Origin: Streptomyces sp. S465
GTDB taxonomy: Bacteria; Actinomycetota; Actinomycetes; Streptomycetales; Streptomycetaceae
Direction of reading: 5' to 3'
DNA length: 64,000 bases
Assembly: GCF_026898115.1 (NCBI RefSeq)
Contig: NZ_CP114036.1
Span: forward strand, 2,976,001-3,040,000
Part shown: positions 44,311 to 52,351 of the stretch, one piece after another
Position numbering within the stretch: position 1 is the first letter of the stretch
Layout: each line of letters opens with the position of its first letter
Translations under genes and position numbers: made by a program
Notes under the pieces: model-generated
The model's database searches: none
The model's input: only the letters and a program-made list of their open reading frames with translations
Told to the model about the DNA's origin: nothing

Positions 44311-44694
44311 TCAGCCGTCCAACACGGCCAGGGCGTCGATCTCGACGAGCAGCCCCGGGGGAAGCCGCACGGAGACGGCGGTGCGGGCGGGGAACGGCTG
44401 GCCGACGACCGCGGCGTACGCCTGGTTCAGCTCGCCCATGTGAGCGGGATCGGTGAGGTAGACGCGGAACATCACGACGTCCTCCAGGCCGGCGCCGCCC
44501 GCCTTGAGCACGGCGGTGACGTTGCGCAGGACCTGCGCGCTCTGCTCGGCGACCGTGGTGCCGACGACCAGACCGGTGTCCGGATCGAGCGGGAGCTGCC
44601 CGGAGACCTGCAGGAAGGTGCCCTTGCGGATGCCTTGGGACAGCGGAGCCGCCAGGACGGGTGCGTTCTCGGTGGTGATGGCGGTTCTGGTCAT
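44311..44694 (-). CDS. RidA family enamine/imine deaminase
   Basis: 127 residues. The RidA/YjgF fold with R104 in PFPARTAVSVRLP, which anchors the substrate carboxylate, and E119 in LLVEIDALAV. A trimeric cytoplasmic enzyme that hydrolyses reactive enamines or imines from PLP enzymes; family members also occur in catabolic operons as specific deaminases. AAGGAA lies ahead of the ATG. Third gene of the operon after the MBL hydrolase and carboxylesterase, suggesting a nitrogen-containing, ester- or lactone-bearing substrate. Confidence 0.93.
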   Translation of the reverse strand: MTRTAITTENAPVLAAPLSQGIRKGTFLQVSGQLPLDPDTGLVVGTTVAEQSAQVLRNVTAVLKAGGAGLEDVVMFRVYLTDPAHMGELNQAYAAVVGQPFPARTAVSVRLPPGLLVEIDALAVLDG

Positions 44695-44738
44695 GGGGTG
44701 ATTCCTTGCCGGGTGTGATGACGGGTACGGGCCACGGG

Positions 44739-46238
44739 TCAGGTCCACGCCCGTCGTTCCCGGCCGCGGGGGTCGTCGAGCTGGGTCCACTCGGCGTCGA
44801 TGCGCAGGGTGGCCCGGCGATCGGTGTCGTACGGGTCCCAGCCGGGGTCGCCGGTCCGGGCGAACCGGATCCAGGTCTCGTGCACCCGGGCGGCGAGACC
44901 GGCGGGCGGCTCGTCGGGGCCGAGCAGGGCGGCCGGTCCGTGGAGTGCGGGCAGGTGCGCGAGGTCGAAGACGAAGGGGAGGTCGACCGCGTGGGTGGCG
45001 CCCAGTTCGCCGTCCAGGGCGTGGGAGCGCCACGCGAACTCGTAGGCGAAGGTGGCCGAGCCGGGGTGCGCGGCGTGGGCGTCGGCCAGGGCCCAGCTGC
45101 CCGCGCCGAACAGCGCGTCCCCCATGATGGCGGACCGCAGCTCGGCGGCGGACGCCTCGGGGCGGGCCTTGCGGTACGCCTCGACGAGCTGGGCGGGACG
45201 CGGATGCGAGCGCGCCGCCGCCGCGTCGACGTCCTCGGCGGTGGAGGTGGCGTATCTGCCCACGGGGACCAGGTAGAGGTTGCCCTCCTCGGTGGTGGTC
45301 CCGACGAGCAGGTCCACCTCGGCGGCCAGGCCGGCGGCGACGGACGCGGCGGGCTGTGTGTCGAGGACCAGGCTGAAGGGGCTGAGCCCGATCAGCGGGT
45401 CGTGGTGCGTGGCGGTGCGCAGATCGATGCCCGCGAGCCGGGAGGCGGCCTCGACCAGGCGGTCGTCGGAGATCTCCGCGAAGTCCTCGGCACGGGGCTC
45501 GACGCCCAGGGCCTCGGCCGCCGCCCGGGTGACACGCGCGGCCTGCTCGGTGGTGAACGCGCCCAGGCCACTGCCGCTTTGGACGATCGCCCGGCGGACG
45601 AGGCCCGCGGCCTCGGGGGTGGCGAGGACGCCGCCGACGATGGTCGCCCCGGCCGACTGGCCGAAGAGGGTGACGTTGTGCGGGTCACCGCCGAAGGCGG
45701 CGATGTTCTCCCGGACCCAGCGCAGGGCGGCGATGACGTCGAGCAGACCGCGGTTGGCGGGCGCTCCGGGGAGGTCCAGGAACCCGGCGATGCCGAGCCG
45801 GTAGTTGAGGGTGACAAGGACGACGCCGTCACGGGCGAAGGCGGAGCCGTCGTACAGCGCGGACCGTGTCGACCCGGCGACGAAGCCGCCGCCGTGGACG
45901 AACACCATCACGGGCAGGCCGCCGCCCGCCGCGGCCTCGGGCGTCCAGACGTTGACGGTGAGGTAGTCCTCCCCTCGGCACCAGCCGTCCCCGAAGTAGG
46001 GGGACATGTCGATGGTGCCGAGCCTGCGCTCGGTCTGGGGCGCGTTGGGCCCCGGCACGGTGGCGTCCCGTACGCCGTCCCAGGGCTCGTGCGGCCGCGG
46101 CGGGGCGAACCGGCCGGCGCCGAGCGGCGGGGCGGCGTAGGGGATGTTCAGGAAGACGGCGGTGCCGGTGCCGTCCTGGCGCAGTCCGCGCACCGCGCCC
46201 CGTGTGGTGGTCGCGACGGGACCGGGTCGGTGGTTCAT
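44739..46238 (-). CDS. Type B carboxylesterase
   Basis: 499 residues, alpha/beta hydrolase of the carboxylesterase/cholinesterase type. The oxyanion hole is HGGGF (115-119), the nucleophile S195 lies in LFGQSAGATIVGG, and the catalytic His is expected in GATHAVDLPFVFD near residue 410. RGEDYLTVNVWTP is the family signature. There is no signal peptide, so it hydrolyses an ester inside the cell. It lies 21 bp downstream of the MBL gene and 44 bp before RidA, and is probably co-transcribed. Confidence 0.93.
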   Translation of the reverse strand: MNHRPGPVATTTRGAVRGLRQDGTGTAVFLNIPYAAPPLGAGRFAPPRPHEPWDGVRDATVPGPNAPQTERRLGTIDMSPYFGDGWCRGEDYLTVNVWTPEAAAGGGLPVMVFVHGGGFVAGSTRSALYDGSAFARDGVVLVTLNYRLGIAGFLDLPGAPANRGLLDVIAALRWVRENIAAFGGDPHNVTLFGQSAGATIVGGVLATPEAAGLVRRAIVQSGSGLGAFTTEQAARVTRAAAEALGVEPRAEDFAEISDDRLVEAASRLAGIDLRTATHHDPLIGLSPFSLVLDTQPAASVAAGLAAEVDLLVGTTTEEGNLYLVPVGRYATSTAEDVDAAAARSHPRPAQLVEAYRKARPEASAAELRSAIMGDALFGAGSWALADAHAAHPGSATFAYEFAWRSHALDGELGATHAVDLPFVFDLAHLPALHGPAALLGPDEPPAGLAARVHETWIRFARTGDPGWDPYDTDRRATLRIDAEWTQLDDPRGRERRAWT

Positions 46239-46259
46239 CTCTCGTCCTTTCCGCGGGTC

Positions 46260-47174
46260 TCAGAGCTGTTCGGAGTACGCGGCGAAGGGCGCCCAGCCCT
46301 TGATGGCGAACGCGCTGCCGTCGCGCGCCACTTCCGCCGCGCCGTGGCCGCCCAGGTGCGCGGGGATCACGAGGGCGTTGTTGTCGGCCGCCCAGCCCAG
46401 GACCTTGCGGCGGGTGGCGCGGGCGCCCGCGGGGTCCTCGCAGAAGCAGCTGTTGACGTCCGGCTCCAGGATCTGCACCGGGGTGTGCAGCATGTCGCCG
46501 ACGAACACCGCGCGGTCCGAGCCGGAGGTGAGGGTCAGCACGGAGGCGCCCGGGGTGTGTCCGGGAGCGGCGTCCAGGCGCAGGTTGCCGTCGATGCGGT
46601 GGCTGTTCTCCCACAGCAGCGTCTGGCCGGCCTGGTGCACCGGGGCCACGCTGTCCTCGAAGACGTTCTGGTTGCCGTAGCCGGACCGCGGCTTGTGGCC
46701 GTTCTCCGGGTTCCAGAAGTCGAAGTCGTCCTTGGGCATCAGATAGGTGGCGTTGGGGAAAGTGGGCGCCCAGTGCCGCCCGTCCAGATACGTGTTCCAG
46801 CCGACGTGGTCGTTGTGCAGATGCGTGTTGATGACGATGTCCACGTCCTCCGGCGCGACACCGGCCCGCGCGAGATTGGCCAGGAATTGGGTTTCGAGAC
46901 GGCTCCAGACCCGCGCGTACGGGCGCTCCTTGTAGTTGCCCACGCCGGTGTCGACGAGGATGGTCCGGCCCTCACTGCGCAGCACCCAGGTCTGGATCGC
47001 GGACACCACGACCTGGGTGTCGGGGTCCACGAAGTCCGCGTCGAGCCAGGAGGAATTGTCCTCCCACACCTCTTTCGAACTCTCCGGGAAGAAATCCTCG
47101 CGCTTGATGTCCACGGGTCCGAAGTATTCCCATACCCGGGTGACGGTGACATCGCCGAGCTCGATCTGGTCCAT
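46260..47174 (-). CDS. MBL-fold metallo-hydrolase
   Basis: 304 residues. The two-metal site motif is NTHLHNDHVGWN (H118, H120, D122, H123). Later ligands lie in APGHTPGASVL and VIPAHLGGHGAAEV. The closest functional classes by layout are lactonases (AHL- or other lactone-hydrolysing). AAGGAG precedes the ATG at 47174. First gene of the four-gene operon and divergent from the LAL regulator. Together they suggest ring opening, then ester hydrolysis, then imine deamination of one compound; this is inference. Confidence 0.9.
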   Translation of the reverse strand: MDQIELGDVTVTRVWEYFGPVDIKREDFFPESSKEVWEDNSSWLDADFVDPDTQVVVSAIQTWVLRSEGRTILVDTGVGNYKERPYARVWSRLETQFLANLARAGVAPEDVDIVINTHLHNDHVGWNTYLDGRHWAPTFPNATYLMPKDDFDFWNPENGHKPRSGYGNQNVFEDSVAPVHQAGQTLLWENSHRIDGNLRLDAAPGHTPGASVLTLTSGSDRAVFVGDMLHTPVQILEPDVNSCFCEDPAGARATRRKVLGWAADNNALVIPAHLGGHGAAEVARDGSAFAIKGWAPFAAYSEQL

Positions 47175-47267
47175 GGGTGCTCCTTGAGAATCCGGGGAAT
47201 CGAAGAATGCGGGGAATTCCGTCGGGACATGTGGGGAATCCCGCCGGGGCTTCCGCCTGCTTTCCTG

Positions 47268-47284
47268 GAACCGTACGAACGCCC
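47268..47284. repeat. 17-bp sequence shared with 26175-26191
   Basis: GAACCGTACGAACGCCC occurs here, upstream of the MBL gene, and again at 26175-26191 downstream of the SMP-30 gene. The arms TGCAC/GTGCA at 47313-47324 add a nearby inverted repeat. The rest of this 240-bp divergent spacer (47175-47415) shows nothing clearer. Confidence 0.5.
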
Positions 47285-47415
47285 CCGGCGCACGCGGTAT
47301 CCGTAAGGTGACTGCACCTGTGCACGGCTCGGGCGGCGGGCCCTCGCGCTTGTAATCTGGGCGGCGGACGGCGGGGCGGCTCCCGTCGGAGAGAGTCACG
47401 ATTCCTGGAGACTCC

Positions 47416-50223
47416 GTGGACGAGCACACTGCCGGCGCCGGCGCGGTCAGCGGACCGGAGCCGGACGCGGCGGAGCCGATCGTCGGCCGGGACGCGGAGC
47501 TGGCACGTCTCTGCCACGCGGTGGACTCATCGGCCGACCCGCTGCTCATGCTCGTCGGGGACGCGGGCGCGGGGAAGAGCACGCTGCTGGACGCCGTGGC
47601 GCGCCGGGCCGAGGCCCACGGCGCTCGTGTGCTGCGTGCCCGCGGGAGCGAGTCGGAGTCGAGCCTCGCCTTCTCCGCGCTGCACCAGGTGCTGCGGCCG
47701 GTGCCGGCCGAGGTGGCCGCGCTGCCGGAGCGGCAGCGCGCGGCGCTGCACCAGGCCTTCGGGGCGGGTTCGGCCGCGGCCGAACCCGACCTCATGCTGA
47801 TCGGGATCGCCGTCCTGGGCCTGCTGTCGGCCCTGGGCGAACGGCATCCGGTCCTGGTGGTGCTGGACGACGCCCAGTGGTGCGACCGGGCCTCCCTGGA
47901 CGCGCTGTCCTTCGCCGCCAGACGGCTGGCGGGCGAACCGGTCACGCTGCTGGTCGGCGCCCGCGCCCAGCCGCCGGGGCTCGACCCTCGGGTACCGGTG
48001 CTCTCCCTCGGCCCGCTCGACGACGCCGCGGCCAACCGCCTGCTGGACCTCCGGCCGGAGCGCCCCACCGGCAGGACCCGGGCGCGCATCCTGGACCAGG
48101 CCGGCGGCAACCCGCTGGCGCTGACCGAACTGACGAGGGCGGCCACCGAACCGACGCGGGGGGCCACCGCGCACGACACGGCCGCCCAGCCGCCGGCCAC
48201 GGGCCCGCTGCCGCTCACCGAACACCTGGAGCGGATCTTCGCCGCCCGCCTGCACGAGCTGCCCGCCGCCACCGCGCGGGCCCTGCTGCTCCTGGCCGCG
48301 ATGGACACCGAGGACTCCGCGATCGCCGCCTCGGCCGGACTCGGGCACGCCGAGGACGACGCGTGGCCGCCCGCCGAGCGGGCCGGACTGGTCCGGCGGA
48401 CCGGCCGGGACGTCCGGTTCCGTCATCCGCTGGTCCGGTCCGCCGTCTATCACGCCGCACCCTTCGACGCACGGCGTACGGCCCATCTCAGGCTGGCCGA
48501 GCTGCTGCGGGACGAACCCGACCGGCGTGCCTGGCACCTCGCCGCCGCCTGCCCCGGTCCGGACGCGGCCGTGTCGGCGGAGTTGGCCGAGACCGCGGAC
48601 CGGGCTCGCCGCCGCGGCGGCTACGCGGCGGCGGCCAGGGCCCTGTACCGTGCCGCGGAACTCGCGCCCCGGCGCGCGGACAGCGCCCGGCTGCTGGTCG
48701 AAGCCGCCGCCACGGCCGTGTTCACCGGCGATATCGCCTGGGTGGAGGAGCTGGCCGCCGCGGCACGGGCGCGCACCGACGACGCGGCGCTGCTGGCCGC
48801 CGCCGCGGTGCAGGTCGGGCGGCTGGCGGCGATGACGGTGCGGCACACCGCGGTCTTCGCCCGGCTCACCGACACGGCCGAGCGGCTGACGGCCGCGCAG
48901 CCCGCCACCGCGCTGGACCTGCTGGCCGGCGCCGCCGTGGTCGGCTTCTACGGTGGACGGGACAGTCAGCGGCAGCGCGTCCGGGAACTCCTGCGGCGCC
49001 TTCCCGAGGACGCGTCACCCGGCTGGCTGCGCACCTGGGTGCGGGCCGTGTCGGACCCCTTCGCCGACCGGACCGAGCTGCTCGGTCTGCTCCCCCGGCT
49101 GGCCGCCGAGGTGGCACACCGGCCCGAGCGGCTCACCACTCTCGCGATCATGGCGTGGGTGCTGGACGAGACCCCGCGCGCGGTCCGCGCCTTCGACGAG
49201 GCGTTCGCCCGCTGGGAGCTGCGGGGGCCGCTGCCGGCGGGGCTGGGCGGCGCGGCCGCCTGGAGCTATGTGGAATGCGGGCGATGGGAACAGGCCCGTG
49301 CGGAGTGCGCCCGGGTGAGCGCGGTCGGTTCGGCGGCCGGCCTCGGCCACGCCGTGGCGTGTGCGGCCACGGTGGACGCCACCGTGCTGGCCTACCAGGG
49401 CGACGCGGCGGCGGCCCGCGCCCGCGTCGAGGACGCGCTCGCCCTGGTCGATCCGCTGGAAAGCCGCTCCGTGGCCGTCTACGCCCGGCGCGCGCTCGGC
49501 GCCGCGGCCGCCGCGGAAGGCGCGTACGAGACCGCGTACGACCAGCTCCGCATGGTCTTCACGGCGGATGGCGCCCCCGTGCACTACCACGCCTCCTACC
49601 CGGCCCTCGCGGATCTGGCCGCCGCCGCGGTGCGCGCTGGGCGACGTGAGGAGGCCGCCGCGATCGTCGAGCGCTCCGCACACGCCCTCGCGGCGGGCGC
49701 CTCACCTCGTCTGCGCGCGCTGATCAGCCGCGCACGGGGCCTGCTGGCCGACCCCGACGAGGCCGAACCGCACTTCCGGGCGGCCCTGGCCGACCCGGCG
49801 CTGGCGCACTGGCCCTTCGAACGCGCCCAGACCCTGCTGGATTTCGCCGAGTGGCTGCGGCGCCGGCGGCGCATCGCGGAGGCGCGGGGGCCGCTCACCG
49901 AAGCCCTGGAGACCTTCCGGCGTCTCGGCGCGCGCCCGTGGATCGAGCGCGCCCGAGCCGAATCGCGCGCCGCCGGCCTCGATGTGACGGACACGGCCCC
50001 CGACGCGATCGCCGCACTCTCCCCGCAACAGCAGCAGATCATCAGGCTGGCCGCGCGCGGGCTGACCAACCGGGAGATCGGCGAAAAGCTCTTCCTCTCC
50101 CCGCGCACGGTCAGCTCGCACCTCTACCGCAGCTTCCCCAAGCTGGGCATCACCGCCCGCTCCCAGCTGCGCGACCTCCTCGAGGACAGCCTCGCGACGG
50201 CCGGCCGCCACGGGCCCGGTTGA
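47416..50223 (+). CDS. LuxR family LAL-type transcriptional regulator
   Basis: 935 residues, the size of large ATP-binding LuxR (LAL) activators. Walker A is VGDAGAGKSTLLD (K54), Walker B VLVVLDDAQWCDRA near 150. A long TPR-like helical region follows, rich in Ala and Arg. The C-terminal LuxR helix-turn-helix is LSPQQQQIIRLAARGLTNRE plus IGEKLFLSPRTVSSHLYRSF, spanning about residues 865-920. Start is the GTG at 47416 after CTGGAG. It probably activates the divergent hydrolase operon; the ligand is unknown. Confidence 0.94.
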   Translation: MDEHTAGAGAVSGPEPDAAEPIVGRDAELARLCHAVDSSADPLLMLVGDAGAGKSTLLDAVARRAEAHGARVLRARGSESESSLAFSALHQVLRPVPAEVAALPERQRAALHQAFGAGSAAAEPDLMLIGIAVLGLLSALGERHPVLVVLDDAQWCDRASLDALSFAARRLAGEPVTLLVGARAQPPGLDPRVPVLSLGPLDDAAANRLLDLRPERPTGRTRARILDQAGGNPLALTELTRAATEPTRGATAHDTAAQPPATGPLPLTEHLERIFAARLHELPAATARALLLLAAMDTEDSAIAASAGLGHAEDDAWPPAERAGLVRRTGRDVRFRHPLVRSAVYHAAPFDARRTAHLRLAELLRDEPDRRAWHLAAACPGPDAAVSAELAETADRARRRGGYAAAARALYRAAELAPRRADSARLLVEAAATAVFTGDIAWVEELAAAARARTDDAALLAAAAVQVGRLAAMTVRHTAVFARLTDTAERLTAAQPATALDLLAGAAVVGFYGGRDSQRQRVRELLRRLPEDASPGWLRTWVRAVSDPFADRTELLGLLPRLAAEVAHRPERLTTLAIMAWVLDETPRAVRAFDEAFARWELRGPLPAGLGGAAAWSYVECGRWEQARAECARVSAVGSAAGLGHAVACAATVDATVLAYQGDAAAARARVEDALALVDPLESRSVAVYARRALGAAAAAEGAYETAYDQLRMVFTADGAPVHYHASYPALADLAAAAVRAGRREEAAAIVERSAHALAAGASPRLRALISRARGLLADPDEAEPHFRAALADPALAHWPFERAQTLLDFAEWLRRRRRIAEARGPLTEALETFRRLGARPWIERARAESRAAGLDVTDTAPDAIAALSPQQQQIIRLAARGLTNREIGEKLFLSPRTVSSHLYRSFPKLGITARSQLRDLLEDSLATAGRHGPG

Positions 50224-50632
50224 CGCGCCCCGAGGCCATGGGACGCGGCCCGGACATGCACGGCCCGGTCAGGCGCGGCGCGGACAGGCGCGGCGCGGAC
50301 AGGCGCGGCCCGGTCTTGCACGGCCCGGTCTTGCACGGCGCGGACATACACGGCCCGGACATGCACGGCCCGGACAGGCGCGGCCCGGTCTTGCACGGCC
50401 CGGTCTTGCACGGCGCGGACATACACGGCCCGGACATGCACGGCCCGGACAGGCGCGGCCCGGTCTTGCACGGCCCGGTCTTGCACGGCGCGGACATACA
50501 CGGCCCGGACATGCACGGCCCGGACAGGCGCGGCCCGGTCTTGCACGGCCCGGTCTTGCACGGCGCGGACATACACGGCCCGGACATGCGCGGCCCGGTC
50601 ATGCACGGCGCGGTCATGCACGGCGCGGGCGG
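50224..50632. repeat. Minisatellite: 25 x 15-bp units in 75-bp higher-order blocks
   Basis: From 50251 to 50625 there are exactly 25 units of 15 bp, each of the form CGG(A/T)C(A/T)(T/G)GC(A/G)CGGC(C/G). Groups of five (two CGGTCTTGCACGGC, then CGGACATACACGGCC, CGGACATGCACGGCC, CGGACAGGCGCGGCC) repeat about four times. Flanking bases hold only the ends of the two convergent genes. Because 15 is a multiple of three the array is open in several frames; one plus-strand frame (ATG 50238 to 50666) reads as ADIHG/PDMHG-like pentapeptides. There is no strong evidence that it is translated. Confidence 0.85.
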
Positions 50633-51541
50633 CTACGCGCGGGACGGCTCGCCGGTCCGGAAGTAGTGGCCCTCGCCGAGGTCGTCGAGGAGCCCCGGCC
50701 GGGTCGGCTGCCACCCCACCAGCTCGCGGGTCAGGTCGCTGGAGGCCGATCCGTCGGCGGCCACCATGGGGGCGAGCCAGCCGAAGTGCTCGCCGGCGTC
50801 CTCGGGAGAGATGGCGGCCACGGGGAGGCCGAGATGCCGGCCGATCGCCTCGGCGAGGGTGCGGACCGGTACCCCCTCCTCCGCGACGGCGTGCAGCGCC
50901 GATCCCGCGGGTGCCTTCTCCAGGGCGAGGCGGTACAGGTGTGCGGCGTCCAGCCGGTGCACGGCCGGCCAGCGGTTCGACCCGTCGCCGACATAGCCGG
51001 AGACGCCCTTGGCGCGGGCGATGTCGATCAGGGTCGGGACGAAGCCCCGGTCGCCCTCGCCGTGCACCGAGGGGGCGGGGCGTACCACGGACGAGCGCAC
51101 GCCGCGCGACGCCAGCGAGAGCATCGCCTGATGGGCGGCGGCTCGCGGCGTCGCCGCGGGGTCCTGCGCGTCCCGCTCGGTCGCCACCCGGCCGGGCGCG
51201 AGTCCCAGGACGCCGGTGGTGATCACGAAGGGGCGGTCGGTGCCCTCGAGGGCGCCGCCGATCGCTTCGATGGCCGCCAGATCGGTGCGGGCCGCCTCGG
51301 CGAACCGCGAGAAGTCGTGGACGAACGCGAGATGGATGACCCCGTCGGACGCGGCGGCACCCGCGCGCAGGCTGTCGAGGTCCTCCAGGGAGCCTCGGTG
51401 CACCTCGGCCCCGGCCGCGGCGAGGGCGGCGGCGGAAGCGTCCGAGCGGGCGAGGCCGAGGACGTGGTGACCGGCGTCGATGAGTTCGGGAACGACGGCG
51501 GAGCCGATGAAGCCGGACGCACCGGTGACGAATACGCGCAT
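50633..51541 (-). CDS. NAD(P)-dependent SDR-like epimerase/reductase
   Basis: 302 residues, extended short-chain dehydrogenase. The nucleotide-binding start is VFVTGASGFIGSAVVPELI, then LGLARSDASAAAL. The usual YxxxK dyad is absent: PRAAAHQAMLSLA occupies that site, as in atypical NAD-dependent epimerase/dehydratase proteins. The C-terminus includes VVRPAPSVHGEGDRGFVPTL and RWPAVHRLDAAHLYRLAL. Divergent from a TetR gene with two palindromic operators between them, which suggests induction by a xenobiotic or signal molecule. The gene stops just before the minisatellite. Confidence 0.88.
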   Translation of the reverse strand: MRVFVTGASGFIGSAVVPELIDAGHHVLGLARSDASAAALAAAGAEVHRGSLEDLDSLRAGAAASDGVIHLAFVHDFSRFAEAARTDLAAIEAIGGALEGTDRPFVITTGVLGLAPGRVATERDAQDPAATPRAAAHQAMLSLASRGVRSSVVRPAPSVHGEGDRGFVPTLIDIARAKGVSGYVGDGSNRWPAVHRLDAAHLYRLALEKAPAGSALHAVAEEGVPVRTLAEAIGRHLGLPVAAISPEDAGEHFGWLAPMVAADGSASSDLTRELVGWQPTRPGLLDDLGEGHYFRTGEPSRA

Positions 51542-51608
51542 GAGAGCTACTCCGGGTGAGTGGATGCCGCCCCGCGCACACCTGTGGCGAGGACAGTCAT
51601 GTCAGTGA

Positions 51609-51648
51609 CTGTTATCAACAGTACCACCACCCATGACAGCGACTGTCA
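51609..51648. promoter_or_regulatory. Two palindromic TetR operators
   Basis: CTGTTATCAACAG (51609-51621) and TGACAG-CGA-CTGTCA (51634-51648) are perfect inverted repeats with related CTGT/ACAG arms, 25 bp apart centre to centre. They lie between the divergent SDR and TetR genes, just before the TetR start. Confidence 0.75.
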
Positions 51649-51666
51649 TCACGTAGGATGCGCGGT

Positions 51667-52233
51667 ATGGGTCGATGGGAGCCGAACGCACGTGGCCGGC
51701 TGGCGCAGGCTGCGCTGGAGCTGTACATCGAGCACGGCTTCGAGCAGACGACGGTTGCCAAGATCACCGAACGGGCGGGACTGACGGAACGCACCTTCTT
51801 CCGGCACTTCGCCGACAAACGCGAGGTCCTGTTCGCCGGTACGGGCAGGATGCTGGACCACTGCGTGAGCGCCGTCGCCGAGGCCCCCGACGCCGCGACG
51901 CCGATGGAGATGATCGCCGCGGCCCTGGACGCCATGGCAACCGAGTTCCAGGGGCGCGCCGAACTCATCCGGCAGCGCCAGGCCGTCATCGACGCCCACC
52001 CCGAGCTGCGGGAACGGGAGCTGATCAAGCTCGCGACCTGGGCCGCGGCGCTCACCGACGCGATGTGCCGGCGCGGCGTGGACGAACTGACCGCCCACCT
52101 GACCGCCGAAACCGGGATCGCCGTGCTCAAGGTGGCGTTCGCACGCTGGATCGCGGAGTCCGATCAGCGGCCCCTGGCCCAGCTCATCGGGGAATGCCTG
52201 GACACGCTCGACACCGTGACCGCGAGCCGCTGA
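51667..52233 (+). CDS. TetR/AcrR family transcriptional regulator
   Basis: 188 residues. HTH at about residues 12-55: ARGRLAQAALELYIEHGFEQ and VAKITERAGLTERTFFRHFA, then DKREVLFAG. A helical ligand domain follows. The ATG at 51667 is better placed relative to AGGA than the one at 51658. It probably represses itself and the divergent SDR gene through the two palindromes at 51609-51648. Confidence 0.92.
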   Translation: MGRWEPNARGRLAQAALELYIEHGFEQTTVAKITERAGLTERTFFRHFADKREVLFAGTGRMLDHCVSAVAEAPDAATPMEMIAAALDAMATEFQGRAELIRQRQAVIDAHPELRERELIKLATWAAALTDAMCRRGVDELTAHLTAETGIAVLKVAFARWIAESDQRPLAQLIGECLDTLDTVTASR

Positions 52234-52288
52234 CCGTACGCCGACGGCCCGGAAGGCCGTGACGCCGACGGCCCTGATGACCGAAACG

Positions 52289-52327
52289 CCGACGGCCTGG
52301 GCAGCTCGTCGCTGCCCAGGCCGTCGG
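52289..52327. terminator. Bidirectional terminator hairpin
   Basis: A perfect 17-bp stem (CCGACGGCCTGGGCAGC at 52289-52305 with 52311-52327) with a 5-nt loop lies between the convergent TetR and MHS genes. A CGCCGACGGCC word occurs three times at 24-26 bp spacing just before and within it. Confidence 0.85.
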
Positions 52328-52351
52328 TGTCGCCGCGCTGACCGGGCCGGC

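Noticed and set aside
44706..47306. 866-residue plus-strand frame opposite esterase and MBL genes
   Set aside because: Antisense shadow of recognised genes; no domain recognised.
50150..50617. Minus-strand frame of TGP/MSGP repeats in the minisatellite
   Set aside because: It is open only because 15 is a multiple of three; no ribosome binding site or homologous family, and it runs into the LuxR 3' end.
50251..50625. CRISPR array
   Set aside because: Units are contiguous without unique spacers, and no cas genes are nearby.
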